A DNA stretch of 64,000 nucleotides from Photobacterium indicum (GCF_003026215.1 NZ_PYOC01000002.1:248001-312000), one strand, 5' to 3'. Counted from the stretch's first letter, positions 28,877 through 38,121 are shown. A program made the numbers and translations. The notes: generated by a model from the letters alone, not told the origin.

Positions 28877-29107
28877 GGCGGGAATTATTAACGATAGTTA
28901 TCGAATAATGCTCATATATGAAATGTAACTTTTCGCATCACTATTGTACGACGTTTTATACATATGTGTTATTTTCGCTGATGGTTAAACACAAAAAAGC
29001 AAAGGCTTAATAACAACCTGCTTTCATATAAATACCATCCACCAAACGTATAGAAAGGTATTAGCATACGTTTCAACCCGTGCTGATTAAACATAAGGAG
29101 TAATGAA

Positions 29108-29305
29108 ATGGGTAAATTAATTCTGATTGGATTCATCTTTGCGTTGTCAGGTTGTACAGGGGGGCATGGCGATTCCTCTCCAGCCAAACAACCGACCAAT
29201 GATGATGAACCCTATCATGGTCACTACGAATCAGGTGGCGGATTAGACGTTGATGTACATCAAGAGGGAGAAGCTCAAGGAATCAGTGTCAAACAAACGT
29301 TTTAA
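29108..29305 (+). CDS. Small lipoprotein
   Basis: 65 residues. MGKLILIGFIFALSGC is a lipoprotein signal with the lipobox LSGC and Cys16. The mature part is short, hydrophilic and His/Gly/Asp-rich (HYESGGGLDVDVHQEG). AAGGAG precedes the ATG by nine bases. Ten bases separate it from the next gene. Function unknown. Confidence 0.65.
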   Translation: MGKLILIGFIFALSGCTGGHGDSSPAKQPTNDDEPYHGHYESGGGLDVDVHQEGEAQGISVKQTF

Positions 29306-29315
29306 CAGGGATTGA

Positions 29316-29588
29316 ATGATGAAGCACTTCTTTATAGACAAGGATCTTAGCTTTCGTGTACTTGCTGGTGATTCAGCATTAAGGGAGCTCTCACGCCTTA
29401 AGCATGGTTACCGAACCATCTACACTAGATGCCCAATGAACTATAGAGACCAGACTTTTATCGTCTTTGTCGACTCTGAGGTTTTTGTCACTGATGCTTA
29501 TGCCACGTTCAATGAAATGATGAATACCGCAATACCCACCACACCAAGCTTCCGACTTTCCATTAAAAAAATAACGAAGAAGAAATAA
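29316..29588 (+). CDS. Hypothetical protein
   Basis: 90 residues (ATG at 29316 or 29319). Soluble, basic C-terminus (SIKKITKKK). No family recognised. Close behind the lipoprotein gene, probably one transcript. Confidence 0.5.
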   Translation: MMKHFFIDKDLSFRVLAGDSALRELSRLKHGYRTIYTRCPMNYRDQTFIVFVDSEVFVTDAYATFNEMMNTAIPTTPSFRLSIKKITKKK

Positions 29589-29666
29589 TAGCGATAAGAA
29601 ACTATTTGAGAAATGCATGGGAGACTTAACGGTCAGCATTCAGGATAAAATTAATAGGGTCACATT

Positions 29667-29981
29667 ATGATTTTAGATATGAATTCGAGGGTTACCTCCT
29701 TTAAGAAGACAGCTGTCTTTTTAGATGCTGTTTTCACGATTATTTTAACGTTAATCACTATTGGAGCTATTGCAATTATCATTTTAAATCCAGCGAATAG
29801 TCACACCACCACTAAAATTGATGTCGCTATCGCTCTGCTAATTTCGTTTTCAGCATATGTAATAAAAGTTCTAGCTTTTGGGATCTCATATTCGCTAATA
29901 GAAATGACTGAAAACGTAGCATATCTAGCCGACAGAGAAACAGAACGTGAGAGCCGTGAGATAAATAAAAGGGATGGCTAA
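29667..29981 (+). CDS. Small two-helix membrane protein
   Basis: 104 residues with two hydrophobic segments (about 20-45 and 55-80) and a charged C-terminal tail rich in Glu and Arg. No family recognised. Third of a run of small genes (29108-29981) on the plus strand. Confidence 0.5.
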   Translation: MILDMNSRVTSFKKTAVFLDAVFTIILTLITIGAIAIIILNPANSHTTTKIDVAIALLISFSAYVIKVLAFGISYSLIEMTENVAYLADRETERESREINKRDG

Positions 29982-30227
29982 CTTTATTCAACATACCACT
30001 TTTAATAGAAAATTATGTTTTTTATTGGGCTATTTAACAATCTAAAAAATCATTCAACAACTGTTGCTCTCTATAAGTACCAATAATAACAAGCGAGATC
30101 GAGATAATGATGAAGCGTATTTAATGTTTAACGAAATTATTGAAGTCATACGTTTTAACTAATGTGAAACAATATACATTGAAGAAAGAATTCAGACGGA
30201 GTCAGCATGTCTATGACGTAAAACAAA

Positions 30228-30734
30228 GTGGCGAACGATTTCATTATTCGTCACCCGTTACTTCGTGGAGTGTTTTACTACAGTCCCAGCATGGACTATA
30301 ATAATAAAACACTCCACATTGAGATTGATATTATGAGCCTAGCAAAAAACACCGGTTTTAACTCTAAAGCGCTGGCTATGGCCGGATTTAAAGCCGCTGA
30401 TAACATTCTTTCATCATGGGGATGTACCGCACAGCAGAGTCAGAAAATACTCAAACTCTCTAAATCGTCATATCATAAGTTCAAGGCGGATCCTGAAATG
30501 ACGAAGTTAAGTGATGATCAGCTTGAGAGAGTAAGCTACATACTCAACATGCACCAAGCACTGCGTATTGTGTTCAGCAATCCAGCTAACATCAGTGGCT
30601 TTATGAGTATGAAGAACAACAATGACTATTTTGCAGGCCATACACCACTTGAGATTATCGAGTCAGGTAAATTTGGCGATTTGTATGAGGTCGCTCGACG
30701 TGTTGACGCATTAAGAGGTGGATTATGGGGCTAG
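30228..30734 (+). CDS. Xre/MbcA/ParS-type antitoxin of a RES system
   Basis: 168 residues from a GTG; the ATG at 30333 (MSLAKNTGFNSKALAMAGFK) may be the true start, because the conserved antitoxin body begins there. It has the helix-turn-helix region AADNILSSWGCTAQQSQKIL and, at the C-terminus, the toxin-binding domain with TPLEIIESGKFGDLYEVARRVDALRGG, the typical DUF2384 ending. Overlaps the toxin gene by ten bases. Expected to neutralise the toxin and repress the operon. Confidence 0.85.
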   Translation: MANDFIIRHPLLRGVFYYSPSMDYNNKTLHIEIDIMSLAKNTGFNSKALAMAGFKAADNILSSWGCTAQQSQKILKLSKSSYHKFKADPEMTKLSDDQLERVSYILNMHQALRIVFSNPANISGFMSMKNNNDYFAGHTPLEIIESGKFGDLYEVARRVDALRGGLWG

Positions 30735-31396
30735 ATGTAATCAAAGGGCATCGTCTGATCAATACCAAGTATCCTGCCATTACTTTATTTGATGACGTAG
30801 CCAGTCCTGAAGAATTTGAGATTCTCTATGCAATCCAAGCGATAACCAATCCCCGATTACGTGATGAAGTCGGGGATATTACTTTAATTAGCCAGTCAGA
30901 AATCCCTTTCCACTGTGAACGCGGTAGGAGTTATGCGATTGCCCCGTTTACACATATTAATCCAGATGGGGGTCGGTTCAATGACGGCTTGTTTGGCGCA
31001 TTATATATTGCCTCAAATGATCAGGCAGCCGCATTAGAGGTTAAATACCACCAGCAAAAATATTGGTCAAACATTGAGGGATTGGAATATGACCGCTTCT
31101 TGTTTCGTGGACTTATCATTGCTCATAACCCCACTCCAATCCATATAGTAGAACCAGACAATACAGCCATCCTAGATCTTAATTGCTATACGGCATCTCA
31201 GCAGCTCGCCCGTCATTTAAAGAAAGATGGTTATCAAGCCGTACAGTATCCATCAGTACGTTCACCTAACGATGTATGCTGGGCACTATTCACGCCTAAG
31301 CCTGTTTATGACGTAGTACAAACTTATCTTCTTGAAATGATTTGGGATGGCAAACAAATAGCGGAAGTCAACAAGGTCAAAAATATAGCTATTTAG
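30725..31396 (+). CDS. RES-domain toxin
   Basis: 223 residues. Shows the RES pattern: GGRFNDGLFGALYIASNDQA followed by ALEVKYH, and the Ser-containing C-terminal segment (YPSVRSPNDVCWALF). RES toxins deplete NAD+ by NADase or phosphorylase activity. Ribosome-binding site GAGGTGG lies in the end of the antitoxin gene; antitoxin-first order and overlap are typical. The last 30 residues are outside the conserved domain. Confidence 0.88.
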   Translation: MGLDVIKGHRLINTKYPAITLFDDVASPEEFEILYAIQAITNPRLRDEVGDITLISQSEIPFHCERGRSYAIAPFTHINPDGGRFNDGLFGALYIASNDQAAALEVKYHQQKYWSNIEGLEYDRFLFRGLIIAHNPTPIHIVEPDNTAILDLNCYTASQQLARHLKKDGYQAVQYPSVRSPNDVCWALFTPKPVYDVVQTYLLEMIWDGKQIAEVNKVKNIAI

Positions 31397-31442
31397 ACCT
31401 TGTAAATCAGAGGTACGGATACCATTCGTTATAAACAGATTG

Positions 31443-31812
31443 TTATGTTTGTTTTTCTAAGTTCCACTGAACCGCCATTTTGTAATATAAGACACCTGAC
31501 TTTTTAAATTCTATGCCTTGTTTTTGAAGGCCCAGTTTCTCATAGAAACCTAAAGCACTCGTACGCGCGTCACACCAGAAATAGTCCACACTTGAGTCTT
31601 TCAACTCAGAAATAATGTGTTTGATAACTTTAGTTCCAATACCGTTATTTTGGAATTCAAGTAACGTCGCAAACTTCCTCAATCTAGCTTTGTCACCATC
31701 AATATAGCCACCTCGTCACTAGTTAGAGGAAGACGGGATACACGTGCTTTTTGTTCATCATCTAAGCTTTTAAAACATAGATTCAATCAAAGCATCCGCC
31801 GAAAACTCTTTG
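31443..31812 (-). pseudogene. Broken GNAT acetyltransferase
   Basis: The 3' part (31682-31443) codes for the acetyl-CoA-binding core (LEFQNNGIGTKVIKHIISEL and LGFYEKLGLQKQG). Upstream the same protein continues in other frames: GGYIDGDKARL up to a TGA near 31721, then LDDEQKARVSRLPLTSDEVA in a second frame, then FSADALIESM in a third near 31812. At least two frameshifts separate the pieces, so the N-terminal half is lost to translation. A short protein from the ATG at 31682 could still be made but would lack half the fold. Confidence 0.7.
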
Positions 31813-31859
31813 AGTTAATAGAAATAAAATCTTCTATTCTGTTAATTTTATTTTATATT

Positions 31860-32822
31860 TCACATAGTAGTAATATCTCGACAGTGACTAATAATCATTT
31901 GACGAAACCAACGATGACTAGGATCTTTTTCTTGATGCTGTCCCCAAAATAACGTGTATGTGATAGAAGGAAGTTCAATCGGTAGCGGTAATACAACTAA
32001 ATCAAGTTTGGTAACGAGATTATTAACAAAATAACTTGGTGCTGTAAGAACAAAGTCAGTGTGAGCACACAAGTTTACTGCACTATTAATATCCGATACA
32101 TAAATTGCTATATCACGACTTAAACCTTTATCAGCTAATATATTATCCAGAAACAAATGATCATCTAGTCCACTGCGTACTTGTATGTGTCGTTGTTCTA
32201 AGTAATATGATTGATCCCATTCTCTATTACTTTTACATAAAATTGGATGATTTTTTCGAACTATACACAACTGACTATCACTACATAATTCATGAGAAGA
32301 AATACCTTTAGATTGTTTAAAGGCCGGAATAGCATCTTTATCTTTCACATCTTGACCGAAGATACCAAAGTCAAGCTCTCCATTTTTTAATTTTTCAAAA
32401 GTATTTGGTTTCCACCAAGATTGAGCATCTAAAGTGATATTTGGCGCTTCAGTAAAGATATCATTGATAAATTTCGGTAAAAGTAATGTATATACTGTCT
32501 CTTCTAGAGCTATTTTAAAACGACGATTGCTGGCATGCGGATCGAAAACGACAGGAGCAATAAAATCCTCAACGTCGCATAAGAGCTTTTCTAGTGTAGG
32601 TAATAGTTCAAGTGCACGTGGCGTAGGTTTCATTCCGTGAGAGGCACGAATAAAAAGTGGGTCATTCAGCAGTTCTCGTAATCTCGTTAAATTTTTACTA
32701 ACTGCGGATTGGCTCAAGTGAAGTCGCCTAGCGGCATGAGTAACACTGCACTCTTCAAGCAATACATAAAGACAAACTAAAAGATTGAGATCAAGAGCTG
32801 TAAATTTTTTTAAAGAAAGCAT
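31860..32822 (-). CDS. LysR-family regulator (LeuO/NodD-like branch)
   Basis: 320 residues. The N-terminal FTALDLNLLVCLYVLLEECS, AARRLHLSQSAVSKNLTRLR and LFIRASHGMKPTPRALEL segments are typical of the LeuO/NodD-type LysR branch, with a C-terminal effector domain. Target genes unknown: the adjacent GNAT pseudogene and phage genes are not natural targets, so it may act elsewhere. Confidence 0.9.
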   Translation of the reverse strand: MLSLKKFTALDLNLLVCLYVLLEECSVTHAARRLHLSQSAVSKNLTRLRELLNDPLFIRASHGMKPTPRALELLPTLEKLLCDVEDFIAPVVFDPHASNRRFKIALEETVYTLLLPKFINDIFTEAPNITLDAQSWWKPNTFEKLKNGELDFGIFGQDVKDKDAIPAFKQSKGISSHELCSDSQLCIVRKNHPILCKSNREWDQSYYLEQRHIQVRSGLDDHLFLDNILADKGLSRDIAIYVSDINSAVNLCAHTDFVLTAPSYFVNNLVTKLDLVVLPLPIELPSITYTLFWGQHQEKDPSHRWFRQMIISHCRDITTM

Positions 32823-33062
32823 GTTAATTACCAGGAGAGCACGTTTAAAAGGACAGGCTATCCTATCTCATTCGCTATTGTCCTAACCTGAGCTAAAACA
32901 CATAAACTAATTATGGACTGACTTCTCATCAACAAAGCGAAACACTCTAATCCGAATATTATAATTCGAACATGAACCAATATTAATCATTTATTCATCG
33001 AATCTCCTCTAATGGCTGAAACGATTCCTTACCCCACCAATAAAGTAGAAAATAACAAACTA

Positions 33063-33539
33063 TCACCGCCCCCTACCGAATACTTCCACAATCAGCGGCT
33101 TTAAATTGGTTATCGTTCTTTCACCAAACAGAAAGCCAAGAACCAACAAATTAATTACGATTAAAGCTGATTGCTGTTGTTCGGTATATGCTGGCGCCTT
33201 CGTGAACCATTCAAAATCAAGGTACATAACAAAGAACCCCCACATAGGACGCTGCAGACCACGTAGAAAAAGGACTACCCGCCCTACGATTGGCAATTGC
33301 TTTAAATCACTTGCCGTCCCCTCTTGCTCAGCGATACGCTGGTTTAGCGTTTTCTCAGCATCCGCAGCAGCTTCAAGAATGGCTATCTGCTTCTTAAATT
33401 CCATTTCATCGATTTTTCGCTGCAGCTCTGCTTTCTTTGCAGGGGACATATCCGGTGGAAAGTAATCTGTTATCAACTCCTTAACCGAGCCAAATAATGA
33501 ACCGCCAACAACATCCGTAATTTTTGTTAATAGGCTCAT
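33063..33539 (-). CDS. Phage holin (3TM holin type)
   Basis: 158 residues. N-terminal amphipathic part, a coiled central region (AKKAELQRKIDEMEFKKQIA) and a C-terminal membrane region with two clear segments (VVLFLRGLQRPMWGFFVMYL and SALIVINLLVLGFLFGERTI), resembling the 3TM_holin family found in gene-transfer agents and siphophages. Would permeabilise the inner membrane at lysis. Overlaps the amidase gene by four bases. Confidence 0.8.
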   Translation of the reverse strand: MSLLTKITDVVGGSLFGSVKELITDYFPPDMSPAKKAELQRKIDEMEFKKQIAILEAAADAEKTLNQRIAEQEGTASDLKQLPIVGRVVLFLRGLQRPMWGFFVMYLDFEWFTKAPAYTEQQQSALIVINLLVLGFLFGERTITNLKPLIVEVFGRGR

Positions 33540-34096
33540 ATCTCATCTCCCAAAAAGTGTTTGATTCCTAAGGCGTACGCTTTAGCCAGGCCATCAAATC
33601 TTTCTTGTGCCAGTTCAAGCGAACTATCACTATCAATGAAAAACGGCTCTACAATTACACATGGCATTGAGGTTTTCTGAAGAAGTAAGCCACCACGGTC
33701 GCCCGCTTTACCTTTATAAGATGCCACACAAGGTTTGAGAGCACGATTTTTTAAACCGAGGCATTGAACCACTTCTTTCTGTATTGCTGAGGCAAGAAGA
33801 ATACCTTTCGCACTATGTTTATAGTAAAGCGCCTCTGAGCCATTCGCTTTATCATTAAAGGCATTACAGTGGAAGGATATCGCAATGTCTGCACCCGTTT
33901 GATTCACCTTCTTGGGCAATTTTGAGTAAGAACAATCACGATAAACAATAATCGGATCGAATCCATACAGCATCAGCTTTTCAGCAACTGAATGCGTAAG
34001 CGGCCCATTAAATTGAAATTCATTGATACCGTGAGTTCTATTTGCGGCTCCGCCACTTTTCGCAGAGTGGCCAATAATTAAAGCAATAGTCTTCAT
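33536..34096 (-). CDS. Phage endolysin, N-acetylmuramoyl-L-alanine amidase (Amidase_3)
   Basis: 186 residues from the ATG at 34096 (MKTIALIIGHSAKSGGA), with GGAGC upstream. Zinc ligands of the Amidase_3 fold are visible: His in LIIGHSAK, Glu in INEFQFN, His in ISFHCNA, and the catalytic Glu in VEPFFID. It cuts the bond between MurNAc and L-Ala. No signal peptide, so it needs the adjacent holin for release. Confidence 0.88.
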   Translation of the reverse strand: MKTIALIIGHSAKSGGAANRTHGINEFQFNGPLTHSVAEKLMLYGFDPIIVYRDCSYSKLPKKVNQTGADIAISFHCNAFNDKANGSEALYYKHSAKGILLASAIQKEVVQCLGLKNRALKPCVASYKGKAGDRGGLLLQKTSMPCVIVEPFFIDSDSSLELAQERFDGLAKAYALGIKHFLGDEI

Positions 34097-34137
34097 TACA
34101 TGCTCCAAAGTTTATGAGATTAATCCATGACGCACCG

Positions 34138-34389
34138 TTATGGTTGTGTGGCATTGTCATAGAGCCATTCGGCCTTCTCTCTGGATACAGCGGTATCAAT
34201 TTCAATCTTATGCAGTGTTGTTGCGATGTCTTTAGTGTTTAACTCAAGCTGGTGGATGTGCTCAGCGTTAACTTTAATCTGACGGCTGTTTTCTCCATCG
34301 TGAAATGATGAATATGACACGCTACCAAGAAGTGCTACACCAGCGCTGATGGCCCCGGCTAAAACGGTTACTCCTGCATGAATAGTCAT
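34138..34389 (-). CDS. Small membrane-anchored protein in the lysis module
   Basis: 83 residues: one hydrophobic segment at residues 5-27, then a hydrophilic helical tail (about residues 35-75). Located 41 bases upstream of the endolysin gene on the same strand. The layout fits an accessory lysis protein (spanin- or antiholin-like), but no specific family was recognised and no partner lipoprotein gene is visible. Confidence 0.5.
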   Translation of the reverse strand: MTIHAGVTVLAGAISAGVALLGSVSYSSFHDGENSRQIKVNAEHIHQLELNTKDIATTLHKIEIDTAVSREKAEWLYDNATQP

Positions 34390-34535
34390 GATCTACCCCT
34401 GTATCTATACACAGTAAAGATAAATCACTACAAGAAGGTGGTTGTGGTTTTGTGGGAAGCTTTTAATCATTTTTGAAAATTATGTGGGCATTAATCAAAG
34501 GAGAAAGCTCACCTATAATTAGCGAATTGATTTGA

Positions 34536-34730
34536 CTATTTAATGCATTGCTCAATAATCTGGGCAACGATAAGTTGGTTATTTTTTATGTGGTTAATGT
34601 ACGTTCCAATCTTTTCAACATCGACGTAATCTATAAGCAATCCCTCAAGTACCAAGACCTCCAACACTTCTAGCATTGCTACTGATGAACTAAGCATCTC
34701 ATCAACATTTCTCATGTTATGTTCCGGCAT
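34536..34730 (-). CDS. Small hypothetical phage protein
   Basis: 64 residues from the ATG at 34730 (MPEHNMRNVDEMLSSS), which has GGAGAGG eight bases upstream. Acidic, helical, no membrane segment. Function unknown. Confidence 0.5.
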   Translation of the reverse strand: MPEHNMRNVDEMLSSSVAMLEVLEVLVLEGLLIDYVDVEKIGTYINHIKNNQLIVAQIIEQCIK

Positions 34731-34939
34731 GATGCAGCCTCTCCATAATATTAAACGTTGTTTGATTATGCTTAACAAAACAATTAGAGCCACCAGCACT
34801 GATTGTTTTCGTCATATTTAATGATTGTGGCGTGCGCTTTAAACACGTTTTAGGGCATATTTGGTTTAAAGCGACTCAACTACACTAAACTGTATATGGA
34901 GGAAATAAGTTAGCTTTTTTAAATAAATCAAGAATTAAC

Positions 34940-35980
34940 TTAATTATGGCTAATTCTTTTAACCCAATCGTATACTGACTTTAGTTCCTTAAGTTTGCCC
35001 AGAATATTTTCTTGTACATTTCCCTCGGTACTCAACGGTGACCAAATAGTTAGATGGGGCGAAACAGTCATAGTACGAACTTGATTTTCACCACTCTGAT
35101 TTTCGAGAGTAACATCTTGAACAGCACGACCACGGTAATCAGCCTTTTTGTTTAGACATTCTAATGCTTCGTTTAGTATTAACGACCACTGAGTCGCATT
35201 AATGTCGGCAAAACAGTATTCCTTTCCGCCCAAATATTTTTCAACAATATTTGGCCTAGCAGTGACTTGCCAAGCATCCCTAGTAAACCTAATAAATACG
35301 TTTTCTGGCATACTTAATCGCTCTCTAATGGCGAAAATTTGAGGATTGCTTATTTCAGATTGAATAAATTTAGAAATAGGCCAATCAACATACTTCATAC
35401 CTTCTAGATTAATACCAAGTTTGATAGCACCAGTATCAGTAGAAACAGACAAATTCCATTGAACTCCATCATATCCATCACTCATACCAAAAGTAGGTTT
35501 GTTAAGTTGCCCAAAAGAACGACCTTTGACGTTTAGTACAGAAGAGAATGATTGAAGTAAATCTGCGTACTCAGAGTCGATTCGCTTAAAGTTATTTTTT
35601 CTCTTAGTCTTGCGATGCTTGACTGTTGTGGGCATCTCTTGTGGTACTACGATTTTATCTTCATTAATTTTCTTTATTTCAGATTGGTTGTCGAGTATGG
35701 ATATCAATGCGACGTGAGCATCATCTGAATTAAGATTAAAAAACTCTCGCCTCTTCTGTCGTAAAGGAGCTAACTTTGAATGAACTAAGGACTCAAATTT
35801 TTTACAGTTATCCACCGCAATGTAATGTGCCACTGACCAAATAAAATCTCCAGTTGAGCTGTTGTTTATCTCATCGCATCTTTGGTATGGGCTTCGGGTA
35901 GTCATCCCAACTTTACAGACAGGGAGAACAATATCTTTTACTTCTAAAATATACACAAAACCTTTGGTTTTCTCTTCCAT
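34940..35980 (-). CDS. T5orf172/GIY-YIG-like domain protein
   Basis: 346 residues from the ATG at 35980; a TTG at 36028 would add 16. Residues 5-95 (GFVYILEVKDIVLPVCKVGM, then TTRSPYQRCDEIN and RREFFNL) resemble the T5orf172/MUG113 branch of the GIY-YIG nuclease superfamily. A Lys/Arg-rich linker (KHRKTKRKNNFKR) follows, then an alpha/beta C-terminal domain of unknown family with Trp-rich strands. Probably a DNA-acting protein with a separate sensor or binding domain. It stands alone between the lysis genes and the forward cargo genes. Confidence 0.65.
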   Translation of the reverse strand: MEEKTKGFVYILEVKDIVLPVCKVGMTTRSPYQRCDEINNSSTGDFIWSVAHYIAVDNCKKFESLVHSKLAPLRQKRREFFNLNSDDAHVALISILDNQSEIKKINEDKIVVPQEMPTTVKHRKTKRKNNFKRIDSEYADLLQSFSSVLNVKGRSFGQLNKPTFGMSDGYDGVQWNLSVSTDTGAIKLGINLEGMKYVDWPISKFIQSEISNPQIFAIRERLSMPENVFIRFTRDAWQVTARPNIVEKYLGGKEYCFADINATQWSLILNEALECLNKKADYRGRAVQDVTLENQSGENQVRTMTVSPHLTIWSPLSTEGNVQENILGKLKELKSVYDWVKRISHN

Positions 35981-36028
35981 TTCGTTGTATTCGGCAGCTA
36001 AGAAGACTAATGCTCTACACCATATCAA

Positions 36029-36566
36029 TATGAAGAATATTGAGTCAAATAAGAAGAAGTATAAATATTATGACCAATATTCATACAAGCTTAACAAGGC
36101 TAAACTTATTAGTTTATCGGATAGTCAGCAGCTGATGAAGAAAGTCGACTGGATTTGCGACTTAAACAGATAGCAAATATTTTTCAAGTCCAGGCAACAG
36201 AAAACTACTCCTCTATCTCATTTTTTCTGCAAAACTCGCTGGTCGAAACCGCTACTGACTCAAAAAGCCACATAACCGCCCTTCGGACTACCAAGTTGCT
36301 CTTACTCTTAATTAAATGACAAAAACTATGATTTTGATTTGTTAACCATCAAATCATGCCGAAGCTGAATTGATAACATGGTCAACATCATAAGCATTGA
36401 TATTTGCAATAAACTTTCAGACACATTTTGTATTATTTTCTATACATGACGAGCTAAAATAGCAGGCAGTAAGCGTTAAGGAGCTTAGTGCGGTGTTTTA
36501 CCCTACTAAATCGGCTATTTAACGTAATAGGTATTTTGCGAACCAAAAATTTTGTTTGAGGCAATA
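36029..36566. other. Spacer before the forward cargo genes
   Basis: 538 bases. It includes a small frame (36031-36173, 47 codons, no ribosome-binding site) not accepted as a gene, an inverted repeat TGATTTG / CAAATCA at 36337-36358 that could be an operator, and an AGCGTTAAGG sequence near 36470 that recalls an integron core site but lacks a partner arm. Confidence 0.4.
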
Positions 36567-37007
36567 ATGGATTGGATTACTTTTATTTCTTTGGCTCTAG
36601 CTGTATTAAGTACGGTAATCGCTGTTTACCAATGGGCCGTCATTAATGAATCTAATAAAACGAAAAGAGAGTTACAGTACCTTCTTGCTGGAGTTAATAA
36701 CGCTGCACTGCAAAAACAAATGGCATGGCAAAATCAAATTAACACTTTAGACAAATTTGAAAGTCGTCAAGACTGGGATACAGGGCGGCTGTACCTTCGT
36801 GAAAGAGATGATTTTGCAGAGTTAGCTCAGCTTGCTACTGCATTAGAAGGTGTTATAGATACGGATAATTCTGCTATCGAGTCTATGATGGATAGAGCTA
36901 TAAGCATGGTAGAAAAGAACAATAAATTACAATCCCATGGTTTAAAAAACCCTACCAACGTTGCTAATAAAACAGATGTTGAAGGTGGTAAAGAATCCCC
37001 CGTCTAG
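36567..37007 (+). CDS. Membrane-anchored hypothetical cargo protein
   Basis: 146 residues from the ATG at 36567 (MDWITFISLALAVLSTVIAV), with GAGG six bases upstream. One N-terminal membrane helix (residues 4-24), followed by a helical cytosolic part rich in Gln, Asn and Glu. No family recognised. It is the first of three plus-strand genes inside otherwise minus-strand phage DNA. Confidence 0.6.
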   Translation: MDWITFISLALAVLSTVIAVYQWAVINESNKTKRELQYLLAGVNNAALQKQMAWQNQINTLDKFESRQDWDTGRLYLRERDDFAELAQLATALEGVIDTDNSAIESMMDRAISMVEKNNKLQSHGLKNPTNVANKTDVEGGKESPV

Positions 37008-37131
37008 TAATGCGGGGGAAGGTTTGACATACACTAGAAACCAACACCCAACTACGCCTGACTATATGGTTACGCTATTACAGTGAGATATACGATCTAA
37101 GATCGTTGAATACAATTTTAGGGAGAAAAAA

Positions 37132-37974
37132 TTGAAACATTTGGAAGCAGCTTATAAAGATCGTATTTCTGGCCTTTTTGCTGATGGATTCGAGCTAGCA
37201 TTGCTTAATTCCGCATTCAGTAATTTAAATATTTCCAACCCACTACGGTTTAATAATTTCGCATACTCTTTGAGAGAGTTGTTGCGCCATGTTTTACATC
37301 GACTGTCTCCTGATGACGAAGTATCTCAATGTGATTGGTTTAAACCTGATCCAACATCTTCAACAGAATATACACGTCAGCAGCGGTTAAAATATGCAAT
37401 TCAAGGCGGATTGTCTGACTTCTACGTGACTAAAAAACTTGAAATGGAAGAAATTGATGAGGTCATTAAAGAACTTCTTTCTATTATAAAATTACTCAGT
37501 GGATATACACATATTGAACCACATACATTTGATATTACTGAATCAGAAGTAGAAAGGCTATCTACAGAATGCTTAGAAGCTACTTTGGGTTTTGTCGAAA
37601 AGATCTCCGAAACACGAAACCAAGTACTTGGTATGCTGATAGATGAAATAGATAGCAGTCTTCTAGATCGTATAATTTCTGAATCTGTTACCGAAATCAT
37701 GGAGCTTTCGACGCACCAGTTTATCGAAGACATTTATCATGACGGAGCTCATGTAGAAAATATTGGTCCCAAATCTCTAATACTTAGAGTAACTGGGCAC
37801 CTTGATTGTGAGCTTCAATATGGTTCGGGTTCAGACCTCCGAAAAGGCGATGGAGCTGTTATTTCAACGTCATTTCCATTTGGTGGAACAATAGATGTTA
37901 AGTTTAAGGCACCGCTAGGCAGTGTAATGGAAGTCGATAATTTAAATGTCGATACCTCGAATTGGTACGAGTAG
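37132..37974 (+). CDS. pPIWI-associating nuclease-like protein
   Basis: 280 residues from a TTG start with a strong AGGGAG six bases upstream. The N-terminal block (NPLRFNNFAYSLRELLRHVL, then RLSPDDEV, a Trp/Pro stretch, and RQQRLKYAIQGGLSD) resembles proteins annotated as predicted pPIWI-associating nucleases; this is from memory and not verified. The C-terminal 80 residues look like a separate beta-rich domain (HLDCELQYGSGSDLRKGDGA). No Argonaute/PIWI gene is in the window. Followed directly by an attC-like site, so it may have travelled as a gene cassette. Confidence 0.55.
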   Translation: MKHLEAAYKDRISGLFADGFELALLNSAFSNLNISNPLRFNNFAYSLRELLRHVLHRLSPDDEVSQCDWFKPDPTSSTEYTRQQRLKYAIQGGLSDFYVTKKLEMEEIDEVIKELLSIIKLLSGYTHIEPHTFDITESEVERLSTECLEATLGFVEKISETRNQVLGMLIDEIDSSLLDRIISESVTEIMELSTHQFIEDIYHDGAHVENIGPKSLILRVTGHLDCELQYGSGSDLRKGDGAVISTSFPFGGTIDVKFKAPLGSVMEVDNLNVDTSNWYE

Positions 37975-37977
37975 CTC

Positions 37978-38074
37978 CCTAATAAGTCAATTCAAAGGAC
38001 AAAAAACAGCTGGATTTGCTCCTTCGTCGCTAATTTTAGCCAGTTATTTTTCACCTCTGATTGAGGTGTTATGT
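37978..38074 (+). repeat. attC-like integron recombination site
   Basis: Begins four bases after the 37974 stop. The 97-bp stretch has long imperfect inverted arms: CCTAATAAG, TCAAT, AAAGG, AAAAA and CTGG on the left match CATAAC, TCAAT, AGAGG, AAAAA and CTGG read backwards from the right end. It ends with GTTATGT, close to the GTTRRRY core. The internal TTTGCTCCTTCGTCGCTAAT recalls attC sites of vibrio integrons. The left core (CCTAATA) is degenerate compared with RYYYAAC. Confidence 0.55.
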
Positions 38075-38121
38075 GCTTCTACGAGTTGTAAGCTAGGTAA
38101 AAATAAAAATAAGGTTAATAA

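Noticed and set aside
36031..36173. 47-codon plus-strand frame before the cargo genes
   Set aside because: No ribosome-binding site and no family resemblance; could be real but unsupported.
37132..37974. Prokaryotic Argonaute/PIWI defence system
   Set aside because: Only a possible associated nuclease is present; no PIWI-domain protein occurs in the window.
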